From contig NZ_CP047118.1 of the NCBI RefSeq assembly GCF_030440555.1, forward strand, positions 682,001 to 746,000: a stretch of DNA of 64,000 bases. The letters are read 5' to 3'. Position 1 is the stretch's first letter; every line of letters starts with the position of its first letter. The notes below the pieces were generated by a model, which worked only from the letters and a program-made list of their open reading frames with translations, was not told the DNA's origin and did not search any database. Both the position numbers and the translations under genes were made by a program. The stretch comes from Corynebacterium caspium DSM 44850 (GTDB taxonomy: Bacteria; Actinomycetota; Actinomycetes; Mycobacteriales; Mycobacteriaceae). Of the stretch, positions 19,271 to 27,095 are shown piece by piece.

Positions 19271-19729
19271 ATGGCCGTAAAGATCAAGCTACAGCGTCTA
19301 GGTAAGATTCGTACCCCCCATTACCGCGTAGTTGTAATGGATGCTCGTAAGCCTCGCGATGGCAAAGTTATCGAATCTATCGGTACCTATGAGCCCAAGC
19401 AGCACCCATCGGTAATCAAGATTGATTCCGACCGTGCCCAGTACTGGCTAGGCGTTGGCGCACAGCCCACTGAGCCCGTATTGGCTCTCCTAAAGATCAC
19501 CGGCGATTGGCAGAAGGCTAAGGGCCTTCCGGTCCCCGAGAACAAGCTGCGCGTTGCAGAACCCAAGCCTTCCAAGCTGGATCTATTCAACGCTGCTTTG
19601 GCTGAAGCAAATAACGGTCCTTCTGTTGAAGACGTTGTTTCCAAGAAGCGCAAGGCTCGCGAAGAAAAAGAAGCAGCAGCAAAGGCCGCCGCTGAAAAGA
19701 AAGCTGATTCTGAAGAAGCAGCTGAATAA
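19271..19729 (+). CDS. rpsP: 30S ribosomal protein S16
   Basis: Ribosomal protein S16, a 30S assembly protein. The start [13 protein letters not shown] and the following [10 protein letters not shown] are typical. At 152 residues it has the usual actinobacterial extension: residues 85-152 continue beyond the core and end in an Ala/Lys/Glu-rich tail. A strong Shine-Dalgarno (AAAGGAG) precedes the ATG. A terminator follows, so it is probably transcribed alone behind a structured leader. No KH-domain gene lies between it and rimM, unlike in mycobacteria. Confidence 0.97.
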   Translation: MAVKIKLQRLGKIRTPHYRVVVMDARKPRDGKVIESIGTYEPKQHPSVIKIDSDRAQYWLGVGAQPTEPVLALLKITGDWQKAKGLPVPENKLRVAEPKPSKLDLFNAALAEANNGPSVEDVVSKKRKAREEKEAAAKAAAEKKADSEEAAE

Positions 19730-19748
19730 GCTTTAAATAAATAATTTC

Positions 19749-19783
19749 CCCGCTTCCAGTAATAATACTGGTTGCGGGTTTTT
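19749..19783 (+). terminator. rho-independent terminator after rpsP
   Basis: CCCGC plus CCAGT pairs with ACTGG plus GCGGG around a 6-base loop, followed by TTTTT. The T-tail leads straight into the -35 region of rimM. Confidence 0.88.
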
Positions 19784-19784
19784 A

Positions 19785-19821
19785 TTTGTCGGTTTTGGAT
19801 AGCGCACTAGACTACAACCTC
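19785..19821 (+). promoter_or_regulatory. leaderless promoter of rimM
   Basis: A possible -35 TTTGTC (19785-19790), a 17-base spacer and -10 TAGACT (19808-19813) are followed by 8 bases and the ATG at 19822. There is no Shine-Dalgarno. Confidence 0.55.
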
Positions 19822-20343
19822 ATGACGCAATCGGATTCTCAAAAGCCTGAATTACAAATTGGACGAGTGGTTAAATCTCACGGCATTCGCGGGGAAGTGG
19901 TAATCGAGCTCAGCACCGATTCGCCAGAAGAACGCTTCGTCCCCGGCAGCACTCTTAAAGGTAAACAATCCGGTCGAGAACTAGAACTAACCATTGAGAC
20001 TATGCGCCCGCACCAAGGACGCCTGCTGGTTAAATTCAAAGAAATACCGGATCGTAATGGGGCAGATTCTTTACGTGGAATGCGCTTTTTTGCAGCTCCC
20101 CTCGAAGATCCAGATGATGGCTACTATGATTACCAGCTCATCGGCCTTAAAGCGTTAAAAGATGGGGAAGTAGTAGGCGAGGTCACTGGGACTACAGATA
20201 TGCCTAATCGTTTATTGCTGGAGATCACCCTTGAAAATGGGCACGAAGCTTTGGTGCCTTTCGTCGAGGAAATAGTGCCAGAGATCAATCTGGAAGAAGG
20301 CTATTTAACACTTACTCCACCGGAAGGCTTGCTGGATCTTTAA
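19822..20343 (+). CDS. rimM: ribosome maturation factor RimM
   Basis: RimM binds S19 and helps 16S rRNA processing and 30S head assembly. The N-terminal RimM barrel shows IGRVVKSHGIRGEV near residues 14-27, and the C-terminal PRC-barrel domain begins around DDGYYDYQLIGL near 95-106 and includes VPFVEEIVPEI. An upstream in-frame GTG at 19786 is possible, but the ATG at 19822 fits a leaderless promoter and the family's length (173 residues). It is separated from trmD by about 96 bases. Confidence 0.95.
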   Translation: MTQSDSQKPELQIGRVVKSHGIRGEVVIELSTDSPEERFVPGSTLKGKQSGRELELTIETMRPHQGRLLVKFKEIPDRNGADSLRGMRFFAAPLEDPDDGYYDYQLIGLKALKDGEVVGEVTGTTDMPNRLLLEITLENGHEALVPFVEEIVPEINLEEGYLTLTPPEGLLDL

Positions 20344-20439
20344 GGCAGCATCTTAAAACCTGCAATAAAGTAGCTTGCTTAAGGGCTTGTGAGATTTAAT
20401 TCCTTGTATTTTCCTGCCACACAGATAGCCGAAATAACT

Positions 20440-21612
20440 ATGCGCCTTGATGTCGTCACTATTTTCCCGGAATATTTAGAGCCTTTGCGCCATGCTTTAC
20501 TTGGCAAAGCAATTGAGCAAGAAATACTCACAGTAGGAGTCCATGACCTGCGTTTATGGGCGACAGATCGGCATAAATCAGTCGACGATACCCCCTTTGG
20601 GGGCGGTCCGGGAATGGTAATGAAGCCCGAGGTTTGGGGAGCTGCCTTAGATGATATTGCAGCCGGCAAATATCGTGGATATGAAGTGCAATCGGCAGAA
20701 CCGCACTTAGAAAAGCCGCGTCACGATGAACGCAAAGGCATCTCCCCCAGGCCTTATAATCCAGCTTTGCCTGCAAATAATAATGACGAAGATCCTTCCT
20801 TGCCGTTGCTCATCATTCCTACCCCAGCAGGTACTCCTTTTAGCCAGGCTGATGCCCAAGCGTGGTCTAATGAGGAACACTTAGTTTTTGCTTGTGGACG
20901 TTATGAAGGAATAGATCAGCGAGTATTTGTGGAGGCCACCAAGCATTACCGGGTACGTGAGGTTTCAATTGGAGACTATGTACTAATTGGTGGAGAAGTG
21001 GCGGTGCTAGTAATGGCAGAGGCCATTGTGCGCTTAATCCCCGGAGTGTTGGGAAATTCTCGCAGCCACGAAGAAGATAGTTTCTCAGATGGTTTATTAG
21101 AAGGTCCAAGCTATACTAAGCCGCGAAATTGGCGTGGTCTGGAAGTCCCTGGAGTTTTAACTTCGGGGAACCACGGGGCAGTGGATGAGTGGCGTCGGGA
21201 ACAATCTTTGGCTCGTACTTATCGAGTGCGGCCCGAGCTTTTAGAAAAGGCGCCACTTTCTAAGAAAGATCAGGAGTTTTTGGCTAAATACCGGAAAATT
21301 CAAACAGTTTTAGAGATTTTGGTGGATCCTGGTACCTGGGAAAAATCCACTGCTAATTTCAATTATGTCTTGGAACAAATAGGTATTGATGCAGCTAAAT
21401 GGCAGGCTCGGGAAATTAATTTAAGTTGTCAGCCCGATAACATGTTAGTTAATCAGTTTCAGCAAGAAACTGGCCAGGTCCCGATAACTGAAAAGCTAAT
21501 GCATTTAGAAATTCAAGGTTATTCCGCTATTGCTAATGGAGAACTCACTGCAAAAATCGTGGAAGTTTTAGGGGCTGCGCCGTATTGGTATGGCAGTAGC
21601 GTCAATAGCTAA
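20440..21612 (+). CDS. trmD: tRNA (guanine-37-N1)-methyltransferase with C-terminal extension
   Basis: TrmD methylates G37 of tRNAs read by CNN codons, using S-adenosylmethionine in a knotted SPOUT fold. The start [13 protein letters not shown] is canonical; an upstream TTG/GTG extension of 17 residues is unlikely. The knot motifs [11 protein letters not shown] (about 150-160) and [10 protein letters not shown] (about 175-184) are intact. A corynebacterial-type insertion lies at about 85-115. The protein has 390 residues where TrmD usually has 230-280. The extra 110-120 residues follow the normal end near RVRPELL, contain no motif I know, and look helical and soluble. No frameshift or stop separates them. 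Confidence 0.93.
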   Translation: MRLDVVTIFPEYLEPLRHALLGKAIEQEILTVGVHDLRLWATDRHKSVDDTPFGGGPGMVMKPEVWGAALDDIAAGKYRGYEVQSAEPHLEKPRHDERKGISPRPYNPALPANNNDEDPSLPLLIIPTPAGTPFSQADAQAWSNEEHLVFACGRYEGIDQRVFVEATKHYRVREVSIGDYVLIGGEVAVLVMAEAIVRLIPGVLGNSRSHEEDSFSDGLLEGPSYTKPRNWRGLEVPGVLTSGNHGAVDEWRREQSLARTYRVRPELLEKAPLSKKDQEFLAKYRKIQTVLEILVDPGTWEKSTANFNYVLEQIGIDAAKWQAREINLSCQPDNMLVNQFQQETGQVPITEKLMHLEIQGYSAIANGELTAKIVEVLGAAPYWYGSSVNS

Positions 21613-21621
21613 GACTTCCAC

Positions 21622-21634
21622 TAGAATCGCCGGA
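21622..21634 (+). promoter_or_regulatory. leaderless -10 promoter of tex
   Basis: TAGAAT at 21622-21627 is followed by 7 bases and the ATG at 21635. It is nearly the consensus -10 and no Shine-Dalgarno is present. Confidence 0.52.
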
Positions 21635-23953
21635 ATGATTCAACTTGCCGTTCGGATTGCCCAAGAACTAGGAATTCAAGAAAGCCAAGTTTCTACAACT
21701 TTGGCGCTGCTAGAAGAAGGCAATACCGTGCCTTTTATTGCGCGGTATCGCAAGGAAGCAACTGGGGGACTAGATGATACCCAGTTGCGTAACCTCGAGG
21801 AACGTGCCCACTACCTGCGTGAATTAGAGGAGCGCAAAGCTTCGATCCTGGCGGCAATTGAAGAACAAGGTAAGCTCACCGCGGAATTAGCTGCTGAAAT
21901 TGCCGCTACTGATACCAAGGCCCGGTTAGAAGATCTTTATTTGCCTTATAAGAAACGCCGGAAAACCAAAGCTGATATTGCTCGAGAAGCTGGTCTAGAA
22001 GAGCTTACTGAGCTGCTAATTAACCGTCCTGAAATCGATCCTAATAGTGCCGCAGAGAGCTTTATTACTGCAGGTTTTACAGATACTAAGAAGGTATTAG
22101 AAGGCGCCCGAGCGATTTTGATTGACCGCTTTGCCCTCGATGCAGACCTCGTTGGGGAAGTACGCGAGCAAATGTATCGAAACGGCCAAATTCGGGCCAC
22201 GGTAATAGCTGGACAAGAAGCCAGTGGAGAGAAATATAAAGACTATTTTGATTTTGCCGAAGCTTTTAGCAAATTGCCCAGCCACCGAATATTGGCTCTT
22301 TTTCGCGGGGAATCAGAAGGGGTAATTTCTTTAGATCTTGAAGCCGGCGAAGACAGTTTCTATGAAGCAATGATCGCTGAACGCTTTGAGCTAGATACCC
22401 AAAAATCTGCGTGGCTAGCTGCAGCAGTGCATTTTGGATGGCGCACTAAATTAGCAGTTTCTTCCGGCTTAGATGTGCGCACTCGCCTAAAGGAACGGGC
22501 AGATCAAGGCGCTTTGGAAATTTTTGCTACTAATTTACGAGATGTGCTCTTAGCTGCACCGGCTGGGCATAAAACTGTTTTAGGCTTAGATCCGGGGTAT
22601 CGCAATGGAGTGAAATGTGCGCTAGTGGAAAGCACTGGCAAAATGCTTGATACCATAATTATTTACCCACATCAGCCGCAAAAACAATGGGGACAGGCGG
22701 TGGAGAAACTTACCGCTTTGTGTTTGAAACACCAGGTAGATTTATTAGCCATTGGTAATGGCACGGCTTCCCGGGAAACCACTGCGCTATGTCGTGAAGT
22801 GGCTGCGGCGGTGGCTGCTGCTGGTGGAAAAACCCCACAGCCGGTGGTGGTTTCAGAATCTGGAGCCTCAATTTATTCAGCTTCAGAATTAGCTGCCCAA
22901 GAATTTCCAGATATGGATGTCAGCCTGCGTGGGGCTGTTTCCATTGCGCGGCGGCTACAAGATCCTTTGGCGGAGTTGGTAAAAATTGATCCCAAATCCA
23001 TTGGGGTGGGGCAATACCAGCATGATGTTAACCAGATTTCCTTGGCTAAAACCCTAGATGCAGTGGTAGAAGATGCCGTAAATGCGGTGGGAGTAGACCT
23101 TAATACCGCCTCTGTGCCGTTATTAACCAGGGTTGCTGGGGTAAGTCATACCTTGGCTAAAAATATTGTGGCTTATAGGGATGAAAACGGCCGTTTTGGC
23201 TCTCGTAAAGAGCTAAAAAAGGTGCCGCGTTTAGGTCCAAAAGCGTTTGAACAGTGTGCCGGTTTCTTAAGGATTCGTGGTGGTATTGATCCCCTGGATG
23301 CTTCCGCAGTACACCCAGAGGCTTATCCTATAGTGCGTAAAATTACGGTAGATACCGGACTAAAAGTTGCAGATCTCATTGGAAATACGCAAGTCTTACA
23401 AGGTTTAAACCCTGCTGACTATGTGGATGAGAAATTTGGGGAAATAACTGTTAAAGACATAATTTCTGAGCTCGACAAACCAGGGCGTGATCCGCGCCCA
23501 GAATTTAGCACCGCTAAATTCAAAGAGGGGATTGAAAAGATCACAGATCTTCGTCCCGGAATGATCTTGCAGGGCACAGTTTCTAATGTTGCTGCTTTCG
23601 GCGCTTTTGTCGATATTGGAGTGCATGAAGATGGTTTGGTGCACATCTCAGCTATGAGCCGTGATTTCATTAAAGATCCACATCAAGTGGTCAAATCAGG
23701 GCAGGTAGTGGAAGTCAAAGTGATGGAAGTTGAGGTAGAACGCAAGCGTATTTCGCTTTCTTTGCGACTAGATGACGAACCTGGTCAACCCGCTACGGCT
23801 GGAAAAACTAAACAACAGCGCCCAAATTCTAGGGATGCGGCCCCTAAGGCAGGGAAGCGACGGTCACCGGCAACTCCTCGTGGGAATAAAACATCCGATC
23901 CTGCTGTTGGGTCATTAGCCGCAGCTTTGCGAAATGCTGGATTTGGCCGCTAA
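21635..23953 (+). CDS. tex: Tex-family RNA-binding protein
   Basis: A 772-residue Tex protein, a conserved nucleic-acid-binding factor linked to transcription and, in some pathogens, toxin expression. The N-terminal helical part includes VPFIARYRKEATGGLDD (about 33-49). A YqgF/RNase H-like domain begins at VLGLDPGYRNG near 315-325. Helix-hairpin-helix elements lie around 490-550, and an S1 RNA-binding domain at about 635-705. The tail is basic and low in complexity. The frame is open further upstream into the trmD end, but the ATG at 21635 gives the family N-terminus and fits the promoter. Confidence 0.92.
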   Translation: MIQLAVRIAQELGIQESQVSTTLALLEEGNTVPFIARYRKEATGGLDDTQLRNLEERAHYLRELEERKASILAAIEEQGKLTAELAAEIAATDTKARLEDLYLPYKKRRKTKADIAREAGLEELTELLINRPEIDPNSAAESFITAGFTDTKKVLEGARAILIDRFALDADLVGEVREQMYRNGQIRATVIAGQEASGEKYKDYFDFAEAFSKLPSHRILALFRGESEGVISLDLEAGEDSFYEAMIAERFELDTQKSAWLAAAVHFGWRTKLAVSSGLDVRTRLKERADQGALEIFATNLRDVLLAAPAGHKTVLGLDPGYRNGVKCALVESTGKMLDTIIIYPHQPQKQWGQAVEKLTALCLKHQVDLLAIGNGTASRETTALCREVAAAVAAAGGKTPQPVVVSESGASIYSASELAAQEFPDMDVSLRGAVSIARRLQDPLAELVKIDPKSIGVGQYQHDVNQISLAKTLDAVVEDAVNAVGVDLNTASVPLLTRVAGVSHTLAKNIVAYRDENGRFGSRKELKKVPRLGPKAFEQCAGFLRIRGGIDPLDASAVHPEAYPIVRKITVDTGLKVADLIGNTQVLQGLNPADYVDEKFGEITVKDIISELDKPGRDPRPEFSTAKFKEGIEKITDLRPGMILQGTVSNVAAFGAFVDIGVHEDGLVHISAMSRDFIKDPHQVVKSGQVVEVKVMEVEVERKRISLSLRLDDEPGQPATAGKTKQQRPNSRDAAPKAGKRRSPATPRGNKTSDPAVGSLAAALRNAGFGR

Positions 23954-24179
23954 CTGGCCGCTAATAAGCCGTTAACACGCCACAAATAATTAGCTTATGA
24001 ACTTGCCTCTGCACTCAAATATGTGCAAGAATGCTCGGGATGTCTTTTTGTCCACGCTATTTGTGGCTGGGCGTGATGTCGGTACATGTTACGGATACGA
24101 ACCAGTCGAGCAACCCGGCCTTATTTTCATGGGTTTGCCGCTAGGGTCCTCTTTCCCGAAAATTTAAGGACAAGGCTAA

Positions 24180-24521
24180 ATGCACTTTCTTGACAAAGTT
24201 GACGCACCATATTTGCGCAATGATATTCCGGACTTCCGCCCCGGTGACACCGTTGGTGTTAACGTTCGCGTTATCGAAGGATCCAACGAGCGTACTCAGC
24301 TCTTCGAAGGCGTAGTAATTCGTCGTCAGGGCTCTGGCATCCGTGAGACCTTCACTGTTCGCAAGGTTTCTTTTGGTATCGGCGTAGAGCGTACCTTCCC
24401 GGTACACTCCCCGAACTTGGAGTCCATCACTGTGAAGCGTCGCGGTAAAGTACGTCGCGCCAAGCTGTACTACCTACGTAACCTGCGTGGTAAGGCTGCT
24501 CGTATCAAGGAAAAGCGCTAA
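24180..24521 (+). CDS. rplS: 50S ribosomal protein L19
   Basis: Ribosomal protein L19 at the 30S-50S interface, 113 residues. The motifs [15 protein letters not shown] (about 21-35), [15 protein letters not shown] and KLYYLR near the C-terminus are typical. A Shine-Dalgarno (AAGGACAAGG) precedes the ATG. The 226-base region upstream has small hairpins (for example TGCAC/GTGCA at 24010-24027) and probably the promoter, but no motif I can name. A terminator follows. Confidence 0.97.
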   Translation: MHFLDKVDAPYLRNDIPDFRPGDTVGVNVRVIEGSNERTQLFEGVVIRRQGSGIRETFTVRKVSFGIGVERTFPVHSPNLESITVKRRGKVRRAKLYYLRNLRGKAARIKEKR

Positions 24522-24564
24522 TCAGTTAAGGCTTTCTGTAATACTTAAGCAGACTATAAAATTT

Positions 24565-24600
24565 GGCAGTGCCATCTCCAGCAGATGGGCTGCCATTTTT
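24565..24600 (+). terminator. rho-independent terminator after rplS
   Basis: GGCAG plus CCATC pairs with GATGG plus CTGCC around a 7-base loop, followed by ATTTTT. Confidence 0.88.
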
Positions 24601-24631
24601 GTATCTTGCTGAGTTCGCAGCAGCAAAGTGA

Positions 24632-24645
24632 TAGAGTTCCCAAAC
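24632..24645 (+). promoter_or_regulatory. leaderless extended -10 promoter of lepB
   Basis: TGA-TAGAGT (extended -10, hexamer 24632-24637) is followed by 8 bases and the GTG at 24646. This supports the GTG at 24646 over the in-frame GTG at 24628, which would lie upstream of the transcription start. Confidence 0.52.
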
Positions 24646-25419
24646 GTGACTGAATCTTCTCACCTTAATGAACAGCCAAATACAGTATCGGATTCACCGC
24701 AGGCAGAAGCTCCTGTGAAGAAGCCGCTGCCGTGGTATGTCGAAATACCTTTGGTAGTAGTACTGACCTTTGCAGCTATTTTTATGGTACATACTTTCGT
24801 AGGTCGGATTTATGTGATTCCCAGTGCTTCGATGGAACCCACTTTGCATGGTTGTAGTGGGTGTACCGGGGATCGCATCGTGGTGCAGAAGGTCTCTTAT
24901 TATTTCAATGATCCTAAACCCGGTGAGGTTATTGTTTTTGAGGGGACTCCCAGCTGGAATACCGGATTTGTTTCTTCGCGTTCGGAAAACCCGGCAGTGC
25001 GAGGAGTACAAAATCTGTTTTCCTTTATCGGGTTACTTGCTCCCGATGAAAATGATCTAGTAAAAAGAGTCATTGCTACTGGTGGCCAAACCGTTTCTTG
25101 TTTGCCGGGAGACCCAGCAGTAATGGTTGATGGGGTTGCTACGGATCAATCGTTTGTCCAGCAGCCGGCAGTTTATCCAGTGGATCCAAGTATTGGATCC
25201 GAAGCCTGTGGCGGACCATATTTTGGGCCTTTAACCGTGCCTGAAGATCATCTTTTTATGATGGGCGATAATCGCACTAATTCTTTGGATTCGCGATACC
25301 ATACCGGGGACCCAAGTCAGGGAACCATTCCTTTGGAAAATGTACGCGGGCGAGTAGAAGCAAAATTCTGGCCACTTAACCGTATTGGGAGAGTTGAAGC
25401 TAAAGATTTGCAAAACTAA
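24646..25419 (+). CDS. lepB: signal peptidase I
   Basis: LepB cleaves signal peptides from exported proteins at the outer face of the membrane. Residues about 32-52 form a single transmembrane anchor. The catalytic serine is in IPSASMEPTL (about 57-66) and the general-base lysine in DLVKRVIATGG (about 136-146); MGDNRTNSLDSR marks the C-terminal box. A small Cys-containing insertion (HGCSGCTGD) follows the serine box. I chose GTG 24646 from the promoter spacing. It lies between rplS and rnhB, as in mycobacteria, and complements ffh/ftsY in secretion. Confidence 0.93.
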   Translation: MTESSHLNEQPNTVSDSPQAEAPVKKPLPWYVEIPLVVVLTFAAIFMVHTFVGRIYVIPSASMEPTLHGCSGCTGDRIVVQKVSYYFNDPKPGEVIVFEGTPSWNTGFVSSRSENPAVRGVQNLFSFIGLLAPDENDLVKRVIATGGQTVSCLPGDPAVMVDGVATDQSFVQQPAVYPVDPSIGSEACGGPYFGPLTVPEDHLFMMGDNRTNSLDSRYHTGDPSQGTIPLENVRGRVEAKFWPLNRIGRVEAKDLQN

Positions 25420-25461
25420 GCCGTAAATTCCTAGCTTAAATTGTGCTGAGCTGAAGTTACC

Positions 25462-26145
25462 TTGCATTATCCCGATATCCCTAAGCCTATTTCGATAAGG
25501 CGTTTAAAATATTCACGTACTTATGAAGTTGCTTTAGAAAAAGCAGGTTTAGGGCCAGTTGCCGGGGTTGATGAAGCCGGGAGAGGGGCTTGTGCGGGAC
25601 CTCTCACCGTGGCAGCTTGTGTACTGCCAGCGCGCCCTATTTCTGAATTATCCACACTTACAGATTCAAAAAAGCTCAGCGCCAAACAACGCGAAACGCT
25701 ATTTCCGCTAATAATCAAGCACTCTTTAGCGTGGTCAGTGATTGTTATTTCTGCTGCAGAGATTGATGCTAAGGGCATCCAGTGGGCAAATCTTGGGGGA
25801 ATGCGGCGTGCTGTTGCGAAATTAGAAATTAGACCAGGTTTTGTGCTTAGTGATGGCTTTGCGATTCCTGGTTTACCTATTACTCAATTGCCCATCATCG
25901 GTGGTGATGCCACCGCTAGATGCATAGCTGCTGCTAGCGTTTTAGCAAAGGTAACTCGTGATCGAATCATGGGAGATCTCGATACTCTTTATCCAAAATA
26001 TGGATTAGCAGTACACAAGGGATATGGTACGGCAGCGCATCAGCAGGCTTTAGAAAAATATGGTGCAACTGATATTCACCGACATAGCTATGCAAATATT
26101 GCCCGGGCACAAAAAATATGGGGCGGTGCGTCACCACGCTCATAG
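25462..26145 (+). CDS. rnhB: ribonuclease HII
   Basis: RNase HII removes ribonucleotides from DNA and degrades RNA-DNA hybrids. The active-site motif [14 protein letters not shown] lies at about 35-48, with the second acidic residues in LTDSKKL and the later conserved block [13 protein letters not shown] near 155-167. The start appears to be a TTG at 25462, since no ATG or GTG lies in a better place; the first 15 residues are uncertain. It carries a perfect DnaA-box sequence at 25648-25656 within codons for Leu-Ser-Thr. Confidence 0.93.
   Translation: MHYPDIPKPISIRRLKYSRTYEVALEKAGLGPVAGVDEAGRGACAGPLTVAACVLPARPISELSTLTDSKKLSAKQRETLFPLIIKHSLAWSVIVISAAEIDAKGIQWANLGGMRRAVAKLEIRPGFVLSDGFAIPGLPITQLPIIGGDATARCIAAASVLAKVTRDRIMGDLDTLYPKYGLAVHKGYGTAAHQQALEKYGATDIHRHSYANIARAQKIWGGASPRS
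25648..25656 (+). promoter_or_regulatory. perfect DnaA box inside rnhB
   Basis: TTATCCACA matches the consensus DnaA box exactly. Alone it may be chance; it is listed because four more perfect copies follow within 5.8 kb. Confidence 0.35.
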
Positions 26146-26158
26146 CTTTAGGTCGGGC

Positions 26159-26172
26159 TACACTACGAGGCT
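26159..26172 (+). promoter_or_regulatory. leaderless -10 promoter of the DUF2469 gene
   Basis: TACACT at 26159-26164 is followed by 8 bases and the ATG at 26173. No Shine-Dalgarno lies between. Confidence 0.52.
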
Positions 26173-26478
26173 ATGAGCGCTGAAGATCTAGACAACTATG
26201 AGGCAGAAGCCGAACTTTCGCTGTACCGGGAATACCGGGATGTGGTTAGTCAATTCTCCTATGTTGTGGAAACCGAAAGGCGTTTCTACCTAGCAAATGC
26301 GGTAGAACTGATCCCGCATACGCAAGGACCTGATGTTTATTATGAAGTACGGATGTCTGATGCCTGGGTATGGGATATGTATCGTCCGGCCCGCTTTGTG
26401 CGCTATGTACGCGTAATTACTTATAAAGACGTAAATATTGAAGAGCTAGATAAGCCAGAGTTCATCTTGCCAGAGTAG
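26173..26478 (+). CDS. DUF2469 family protein
   Basis: A 101-residue protein of the actinobacterial DUF2469 family, function unknown. The conserved core YREYRDVVSQFSYVVETERRFYLAN occupies about residues 18-42, and the aromatic-rich RMSDAWVWDMYRPARFV about 60-76. It is soluble and acidic at both ends. The gene lies between rnhB and yraN as in mycobacteria and corynebacteria, a conserved neighbourhood that hints at a housekeeping role. It has its own putative leaderless promoter and is followed by a long terminator-like hairpin. Confidence 0.92.
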   Translation: MSAEDLDNYEAEAELSLYREYRDVVSQFSYVVETERRFYLANAVELIPHTQGPDVYYEVRMSDAWVWDMYRPARFVRYVRVITYKDVNIEELDKPEFILPE

Positions 26479-26508
26479 TCACCGCACAGCTCTTTAATAA
26501 TTCATCAG

Positions 26509-26561
26509 AACACACTGTGGATAACTAGCCATTTTTAGGCAGAAGTTATCCACAGTGTGTT
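26509..26561. terminator. 18-bp perfect inverted repeat with two DnaA boxes
   Basis: Arms 26509-26526 and 26544-26561 are perfectly complementary (18 bp) around a 17-base loop. The right arm runs into a T-rich tract (TTTTAGTTTTTT), so it looks like a strong terminator of the upstream transcript. Each arm contains a perfect DnaA box: TGTGGATAA at 26516-26524 and TTATCCACA at 26546-26554. Confidence 0.8.
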
Positions 26562-26675
26562 TTAGTTTTTTCTAAATTCTCGCTTCCTCGATGGCAGGCA
26601 GACAGTATTGCAATCAGATATACCGCAGTATTTTTGCCTATTTCCAAATTCAGAGCCCCTTAGAGGAGGCCGGTC

Positions 26676-27095
26676 ATGCATTTATCCACAAAATCTACCG
26701 CCAATAGAAAAAATTCTATGTCCTTAGCTCGGCAAGGTGAAGCATTTGCTGCTGCTTATTACCGAGATCACGGTTATCAACTGCTAGAAACGAATGCCTA
26801 TTTTGCTTGCGGTGAAATAGATCTCATCGTGCAAGACCCGGCTGGACCGATAATTTTTATAGAAGTTAAGACACGTACTAGCCCAGATTTCGGGGCAGCT
26901 GAAGCTGTAGACGCCGCCAAATTAAAAAGAATGCGTGCTGCAGCTATGCGCTGGTTAAGCGATAAATCTTGGCAAGAAGTCCGTTTTGATGTCCTAGAGC
27001 TTACGGTTATTGGCAGACACCTAGACTCCGATGGCGAAGAGCATTTACTTTTTGACGTGCATTGCTTCATGGGAGTAGAAGATGGCGCCTGTTAA
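26676..27095 (+). CDS. yraN: YraN/UPF0102 family endonuclease-like protein
   Basis: A 139-residue UPF0102 protein with a predicted endonuclease-like fold. The family motif lies around GEIDLIVQD (about 46-54) and IFIEVKTRTS (about 60-69), where the Asp and the Glu-x-Lys are the nuclease-like residues. The ATG at 26676 follows a good Shine-Dalgarno (AGAGGAGG); an internal ATG at 26718 is also possible because the first 14 residues are outside the family core. It overlaps comM by 14 bases, and the yraN-comM-dprA order is conserved in many bacteria. Confidence 0.9.
   Translation: MHLSTKSTANRKNSMSLARQGEAFAAAYYRDHGYQLLETNAYFACGEIDLIVQDPAGPIIFIEVKTRTSPDFGAAEAVDAAKLKRMRAAAMRWLSDKSWQEVRFDVLELTVIGRHLDSDGEEHLLFDVHCFMGVEDGAC
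26682..26690 (+). promoter_or_regulatory. perfect DnaA box at the start of yraN
   Basis: TTATCCACA lies within codons 3-5 of yraN, 128 bases downstream of the inverted-repeat boxes and in the same orientation as the right one. DnaA bound here could affect transcription of yraN-comM-dprA. Inference. Confidence 0.45.

Noticed and set aside
19078..19305. 75-codon frame before rpsP
   Set aside because: Arg-rich translation of the structured leader, runs into rpsP in another frame, and has no good Shine-Dalgarno.
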